From: Granulibacter bethesdensis CGDNIH1
GTDB taxonomy: Bacteria; Pseudomonadota; Alphaproteobacteria; Acetobacterales; Acetobacteraceae
Length of the DNA: 64,000 bases
NCBI RefSeq assembly: GCF_000014285.2
Contig: NC_008343.2
Coordinates: 558,001-622,000 of the forward strand
Direction: 5' to 3'
In this document: piece after piece, positions 59,492-64,000 of the stretch
Numbering within the stretch: the first letter of the stretch is position 1
Layout: each line of letters opens with the position of its first letter
Notes under the pieces: model-generated
Database searches by the model: none
Seen by the model: only the letters and a program-made list of their open reading frames with translations
Told to the model about the DNA's origin: nothing
Translations under genes and position numbers: made by a program

Positions 59492-61165
59492 ATGAGCCAA
59501 CACAACGAAGTCTTTTGCTCTGATCCTGACATGCTGGAAGGAATCGAGCGGGAGTCAATGGATTTCGACGTGGTGATTGTCGGTGCCGGTCCTGCGGGCC
59601 TTTCAGCGGCGATCCGGCTGAAGCAGCTATCCTCTGATCTCACCGTATGCGTGGTGGAAAAGGGCAGCGAAGTCGGGGCTCATATCCTGTCCGGTGCGGT
59701 GATTGAGCCGCGGGCACTGGACGAGCTGATCCCGGACTGGCGCGAAAAAGGGGCTCCGCTGCACACGGCCGCTTCGGAAGACCGGATGATGTATCTGACC
59801 GAAACGGGGGGATTCCGGCTGCCAACCCCACCGCAGATGCATAATGAAGGAAATTACATCGTCAGTCTGGGTAATTTTGTGCGCTGGCTCGGAGAGCAGG
59901 CCGAGGCGTTGGGGGTGGAGATTTACCCTGGCTTCGCAGCGGCAGGGCTGATTGAGGAAGAAGGCCGCATTGCCGGTGTGATAACCGGTGACATGGGTGT
60001 GGGACGTGATGGTCAGCCCGGTCCGAATTTCCAGCCGGGGATGGAGTTGCGCGCCACCTACACGATTTTCGCGGAAGGCTGCCGCGGGTCACTCAGCAAG
60101 AAGCTGATGCAGCGTTTCAATCTGCGGGAGGGGGTGGACCCGCAGACCTACGGGATCGGCATCAAGGAGCTGTGGGAAATTCCTAAAGAAAACCATCGTC
60201 CCGGGCTTATCGTGCATACGATGGGCTGGCCGATGGACAGCGCCACCTATGGCGGCTCATTCCTGTATCATTTCGGCGATAATCTGGTCTCCTACGGTTT
60301 TGTCGTCGGTCTGGATTACGCCAACCCATGGCTTTCTCCGTTTGATGAGATGCAGCGGCTGAAAGCCCATCCCAAAATGCGGGCGCATTTCGAAGGGGGG
60401 CGTCGCATCGCCTATGGTGCGCGTGCACTCAGTGAAGGCGGTCTCCAATCGATCCCGAAGCTGACTTTTCCGGGCGGATTGCTGGTCGGGGATGCGGCAG
60501 GTTTCCTGAACGTGCCCAAGATCAAGGGCACGCATACGGCGATGAAATCAGGTGTGTTGGCAGCGGAGGCGATTGCCGATGCCTTCATTGCCGACCGTGT
60601 GGCAGAGCCGGTCAGCTACACCGGCAAGATCAGGGAAAGCTGGGTGTGGGAAGAGCTGTCGGCATCCCGGAATATCCGCCCCAGCTTCTCGCGTTTCGGC
60701 AATATTGGCGGTTTTTTGTACTCGGCGGTGGATACTGTGCTTTTCAAGGGACGCGCGCCATGGACGCTGCATCATCCGCATCCGGACCACAAGACATTGC
60801 GCCCGGCGGAGCAAGTGCAGAAGATCGACTACCCCAAACCTGATGGCGTACTGACATTCGACCGCCTGTCTTCAGTTTACCTTAGCGGTACTAATCATGA
60901 GGAACAGCAGCCGGTTCATCTGCGCCTGCGTGATCCCGGACTCTGGAAGTCGCTTAACTGGGATATTTTCCGTGCACCAGAGAGCCGTTATTGTCCGGCT
61001 GGTGTCTATGAGGTGGAGGAGGCGGAGGACGGGCAACCGGCTCTGAGAATCAATGCGCAGAACTGCGTGCACTGCAAAACATGCGATATCAAGGATCCAG
61101 ATCAGAATATAGACTGGGCCGTGCCAGAGGGTGGTGGAGGCCCCAATTATCCCGGTGGGATGTAA
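59492..61165 (+). CDS. Electron transfer flavoprotein-ubiquinone oxidoreductase
   Basis: A 557-residue membrane-associated enzyme passing electrons from ETF (fatty acid, amino acid and one-carbon oxidations) to ubiquinone. The start chosen, MSQHNEVF, has GGAGAG nine bases upstream; a GTG eight codons earlier is also open. The FAD motif is DVVIVGAGPAGLSAAIRLKQL. GYFGGSF-type blocks include WPMDSATYGGSFLYH and GDAAGFLNVPKIKGTHTAMKSG. The C-terminal [4Fe-4S] domain has NCVHCKTCDIKDPDQNI and the terminal GGGGPNYPGGM. All cofactor motifs are intact and the length is normal. It ends at a strong terminator. Confidence 0.96.
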   Translation: MSQHNEVFCSDPDMLEGIERESMDFDVVIVGAGPAGLSAAIRLKQLSSDLTVCVVEKGSEVGAHILSGAVIEPRALDELIPDWREKGAPLHTAASEDRMMYLTETGGFRLPTPPQMHNEGNYIVSLGNFVRWLGEQAEALGVEIYPGFAAAGLIEEEGRIAGVITGDMGVGRDGQPGPNFQPGMELRATYTIFAEGCRGSLSKKLMQRFNLREGVDPQTYGIGIKELWEIPKENHRPGLIVHTMGWPMDSATYGGSFLYHFGDNLVSYGFVVGLDYANPWLSPFDEMQRLKAHPKMRAHFEGGRRIAYGARALSEGGLQSIPKLTFPGGLLVGDAAGFLNVPKIKGTHTAMKSGVLAAEAIADAFIADRVAEPVSYTGKIRESWVWEELSASRNIRPSFSRFGNIGGFLYSAVDTVLFKGRAPWTLHHPHPDHKTLRPAEQVQKIDYPKPDGVLTFDRLSSVYLSGTNHEEQQPVHLRLRDPGLWKSLNWDIFRAPESRYCPAGVYEVEEAEDGQPALRINAQNCVHCKTCDIKDPDQNIDWAVPEGGGGPNYPGGM

Positions 61166-61174
61166 TGGAAAAGC

Positions 61175-61210
61175 AAAAGCGGCCCGACTGAAAATCGGGC
61201 CGCTTTTTTT
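61175..61210. terminator. Strong bidirectional terminator between ETF-QO and the adhesin gene
   Basis: 13-bp stem AAAAGCGGCCCGA (61175-61187) pairs with 61195-61207 around a 7-base loop, with seven T's on the plus strand and A's on the opposite side. It ends the ETF-QO transcript and also serves the convergent adhesin gene. Confidence 0.93.
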
Positions 61211-61242
61211 AATGGCTGATAAAAGCAGAATACAAAAAGGCG

Positions 61243-64000
61243 TTAACCAAAGGCGCTTCTTTCAATGGTTGTCACGTCCAGAAGCGTGATTGTGCTTTGA
61301 TCGGATAGGGTAAATACCCTGCCTGCGGATGTATTGATGGCGTTGGTAAAGGCAGCATCAATATCTGCTGACCCGTAACCGTTCAGCACAATGCGATCTT
61401 CCCAGGTATGGAAGTTCTGGATTGTGTAATGCGCACCGGCCTGACCCGCATTCAGAACAAACAGATCAACAGCTGAATTAGCCTGGCTTGCATTGCCGAT
61501 CAGCGTGTTATCGCCTGTTCCGGCATACATGATTGTTCCGGAACCTTGTGATCCGTCCAGTGTCTCCTGACCACTGCCGGCAATCAGGATATTGTTTTGG
61601 CCCCGTGATGTCAGAACATCCCCGTTGCCGCCACCAGTGACTGTTGAGTTATTGCCTGCCTGGATAAGATTGTTACCTGCGGCACCTCCTTTGAAATATC
61701 CATTCTGGCCACTCCATACAGTTACATTACCTGTGCCGCCTTCGATGGTATCGGACGTATTGGGGTAACCTGTATTGCCAAAATAAAGCACGTGCCCACT
61801 GCCATTAAAGACAGTTGTGTTGGCACTTCCCGTGGCAACAGTTGCATTGCCGGAATCCAGAATGACCAGACCACGGGCATTACCGGCATAATATGTCAGA
61901 TCACCGGCTCCGCCGAACAGTGTGGGTGAGCCTGATTCCGTGATGCTGCCAACAACAGTGCTGGCACCTGTTCCATTGATGAAAGTCGTGGAGTTCCCCG
62001 TCGTCATATAGACGCCGGCATTGCTGCCAACGACGGTATTGGCAGCACCGGCCGCGTAAATTGTATCCGCGCCCTGGCTCCAGGTCAGATTGCCATCGCC
62101 GACAAGCTGTACTTGGCTCCCCGCCTGACCAGTCAGGATTTTGCTGCCTGCTCCCACGGCTTCAATCGTATCGTGTCCCTGGCCGCCATAAATTGTAGTA
62201 TTACCAACATGATCAACAAAATTTGTACTTCCGCCTCCACCAACAAGCTGCGACCCGCGGCCGTATGCATTCAGTGTACCGCCATTCGGCCCGCTGACCA
62301 GCGTATCCGCTCCACTGCCTCCCATAATAAGATCACGGGATGAGCCCCCTACCAGCAGGCGGGGAGTGGATGAGTTGTTCTGAATTGTAATAGGCGCGGA
62401 CGCAGATGTCTGAACCTGGGGAGAAAGCGAAACGCTTTCAGGATGGAGAGGCGAGAAGGCAAGCTGTTGAAGGGCTGTCGAGACCTGACTGACGGTCCCG
62501 GTAACAGTATAGGTTTTTCCATCAGCGCTCAGCGTGCCGTTGCCAAGATGACTATAGGTTCCTTCAGCATTGGCCCCCAGTGTTGCTGTGGCCGTGATAA
62601 TGGTATTGGGATCAACCGCGCTGAAAACCTGATCTGCAAACGGGAGTAACGCGGATCTCAGGGCTATGATTCCGCTGCGGGATGTTGTGCCTGCGTTATT
62701 CGTCACAGTCAGGTTAATTGCTGAGGTTGTAACCTGCCCGGTTGCAGCCTGCCCTGCGGTCTGTGTGAATGTAAGTGTATTCAGAACGTTGGTGACGTGG
62801 GCGGGGCTGCCGGAAATAGTGAAAGTTTTTCCGTCAGCGCTGACAGTTCCATAAAGGCTTGGGTCGGTAAATGTGCCACTGGCACCGGTGATGGTGACCG
62901 CGGCTGTTATACCTTCTCCACTCTGCTGGGAGACGGCCACACCCGACAGAATGGACAGCGGAACCTGATCTGTGCCGGACTGGTTGGAATTGAAGCCAGT
63001 GATTGTTGGTGTCAGTGAATCCTCGATAGCAAGTTTGGAGGAGCCATCGGAATCCTGGATCACGGCAACCCGTTTGGCAGCGTAGTTGCCTGTCAGCTGC
63101 AGAGTATACGATGTCGTGCCATCGGTGACCGTCAAACGATCTGTTGCGCTATCAATCGTTGCTGACACGGCGCTGGTATAGGACAGGGTGTTGAGGTCAA
63201 TGTAATCACCATTGGAAAAACCCTGGATGATTGCATTCTGACTGGCTGCCGGATCATTGATTTGAAGCAGGCCGCCTGTACCCTCCAGATCAATTGTTCC
63301 GGACAGATGGCCGCCTGAAGAGACGATCAGGGTTCCGTTGCCGGACACAATCGTATTGGCCGCTGTGCCACCGGAGGAGATTATCTGCATGCCTCCGCTA
63401 TTGACAGTGGTCCCGCTGGCGATCCCTCCGTTCATAACCAGCATCGATGAAACCGTGCTTGTATCAAGCAACACGCTGCTGGAGGTGATCCCCGACGATA
63501 CAATGATACTTTCCTGACGGCCGGTGATCAGGGTGCTTCCATCTCCGCTATCCTGTGTCTCGCTGAAGGCCCAGCCGCTGTAATCACCCTGTAATTTGAG
63601 GTGATAAGCTTGGCCTGATCCGGAAATAGTCAGTAAATGACTGGTATTATCATAAGAAACCGTTCTGCTGCCCTGCATGTATCGAAGTGCATTCAGGTCA
63701 ATAATGTCGCCATTGCTGAAGCCATTGATCTGTGCGCCTGATGCCAGGGCTGTGGGTGATGCAATCTCAAGCCTCGCCCCTGTTCCGCTCATGGTCAGGG
63801 TTCCAGAAAGTGTGCCGCCATTCTGGACGGTCAGCGTACCAGCTCCATCGATGACCGAATTCGATGCAACGCCACCTTGATAGACATATTGCAGCCCACC
63901 ACTATGAATAATGGAGGCAGAGGCTCTTCCGCCTGCGGAAACACGTTGCGTTCCTCCGCTGGAAATAGCTGTCTGGCCGGCATAACCAAGAACAAGCTGT
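61243..64000 (-). CDS. Large repeat adhesin with AIDA-type repeats and an RTX-like C-terminus (N-terminus outside window)
   Basis: The visible 918 C-terminal residues stay in frame to the right edge, so the start lies beyond it. At the window edge are AIDA-type repeats (SGGTQRVSAGGRASASIIHSG, then further GG...SGG copies). Two copies of a module of about 70 residues follow, each starting GFSNGD-I/Y-IDLN-x-L-x-Y. Two Ig- or cadherin-like beta repeats come next (SADGKTFTISGS and SADGKTYTVTGT). The last 350 residues are Gly/Asn/Asp-rich RTX-like beta-roll sequence (GGSGADTLVSG, AGTGDNTLIGNAS), closed by FHTWEDRIVLNGYG. No C-terminal beta-barrel is present, so type I secretion is more likely than autotransport. 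Base composition is lower in GC than neighbours. Confidence 0.85.
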   Translation of the reverse strand, partial: QLVLGYAGQTAISSGGTQRVSAGGRASASIIHSGGLQYVYQGGVASNSVIDGAGTLTVQNGGTLSGTLTMSGTGARLEIASPTALASGAQINGFSNGDIIDLNALRYMQGSRTVSYDNTSHLLTISGSGQAYHLKLQGDYSGWAFSETQDSGDGSTLITGRQESIIVSSGITSSSVLLDTSTVSSMLVMNGGIASGTTVNSGGMQIISSGGTAANTIVSGNGTLIVSSGGHLSGTIDLEGTGGLLQINDPAASQNAIIQGFSNGDYIDLNTLSYTSAVSATIDSATDRLTVTDGTTSYTLQLTGNYAAKRVAVIQDSDGSSKLAIEDSLTPTITGFNSNQSGTDQVPLSILSGVAVSQQSGEGITAAVTITGASGTFTDPSLYGTVSADGKTFTISGSPAHVTNVLNTLTFTQTAGQAATGQVTTSAINLTVTNNAGTTSRSGIIALRSALLPFADQVFSAVDPNTIITATATLGANAEGTYSHLGNGTLSADGKTYTVTGTVSQVSTALQQLAFSPLHPESVSLSPQVQTSASAPITIQNNSSTPRLLVGGSSRDLIMGGSGADTLVSGPNGGTLNAYGRGSQLVGGGGSTNFVDHVGNTTIYGGQGHDTIEAVGAGSKILTGQAGSQVQLVGDGNLTWSQGADTIYAAGAANTVVGSNAGVYMTTGNSTTFINGTGASTVVGSITESGSPTLFGGAGDLTYYAGNARGLVILDSGNATVATGSANTTVFNGSGHVLYFGNTGYPNTSDTIEGGTGNVTVWSGQNGYFKGGAAGNNLIQAGNNSTVTGGGNGDVLTSRGQNNILIAGSGQETLDGSQGSGTIMYAGTGDNTLIGNASQANSAVDLFVLNAGQAGAHYTIQNFHTWEDRIVLNGYGSADIDAAFTNAINTSAGRVFTLSDQSTITLLDVTTIERSAFG

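Noticed and set aside
1-64000. tRNA, rRNA, CRISPR arrays, insertion sequences and phage genes
   Set aside because: Looked for clover-leaf-like segments, regular direct repeats, transposase motifs and integrase motifs; none seen.

Overview
The window is about 64 kb of chromosomal DNA from an alphaproteobacterium, most probably a member of the Acetobacteraceae close to Granulibacter. This is inferred from the GC-rich sequence, a PqqA peptide of the acetic-acid-bacteria type, a formaldehyde-activating-enzyme homologue, RegB/RegA, ETF-ubiquinone oxidoreductase and ADP-heptose synthesis. No species marker such as 16S rRNA is present. Coding density is high. I see no tRNA, rRNA, IS element, prophage or CRISPR array.

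Layout. 1-5.3 kb: biotin cluster (bioD partial, bioF, bioB, bioA) with a zinc-type CDF efflux gene carrying its own metal-type operator, then an orphan pqqA. 5.6-11 kb: a small exported unknown, dadA, a GH63-type glucosidase and an SppA-type protease. 11-18 kb: RegB/RegA redox two-component system, and the stress operon prkA-yeaH-spoVR with a long leader. 18-21.5 kb: metY and an outer-membrane porin, diverging from a region rich in dyads. 21.5-28 kb: a small His-rich exported protein, hldE, and a tight three-gene operon (Tat hydrolase, polytopic spermidine-synthase-like protein, Tat PCMT-like protein). 28-35 kb: a three-gene amidoligase-type cluster (transglutaminase-DUF2126, circularly permuted ATP-grasp/alpha-E, transglutaminase). 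35-41 kb: CPA1 antiporter, homospermidine synthase and a divergent Orn/Lys/Arg decarboxylase, the latter two forming a polyamine route. 40.8-45.5 kb: pepsin-like aspartic protease, Fae homologue, fused PcaL, GlcG/HbpS-like protein and a periplasmic binding protein. 45.5-52.5 kb: rpsD, prfC, cysH, an aldo/keto reductase, a COG4529-type flavoprotein and a TonB-like protein. 52.7-61 kb: DbpA-type helicase, MntR-like regulator, GT4 glycosyltransferase, polyphosphate-glucokinase-like ROK kinase, ssuBC-type transporter and ETF-QO. 61.2-64 kb: the C-terminal 918 residues of a giant repeat adhesin running off the window.

The most unusual features are the Tat/PCMT/aminopropyltransferase-like operon, the ATP-grasp/alpha-E/transglutaminase cluster, the bilobal pepsin-like protease whose ribosome-binding site lies in an AU-rich hairpin, the Fae homologue lacking the expected catalytic histidine, the stand-alone pqqA, and several strong uncharacterised dyads in promoter regions (CDF, metY/porin, aldo/keto reductase, ssuCB). 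All functional calls come from reading the sequence. No database search was possible.
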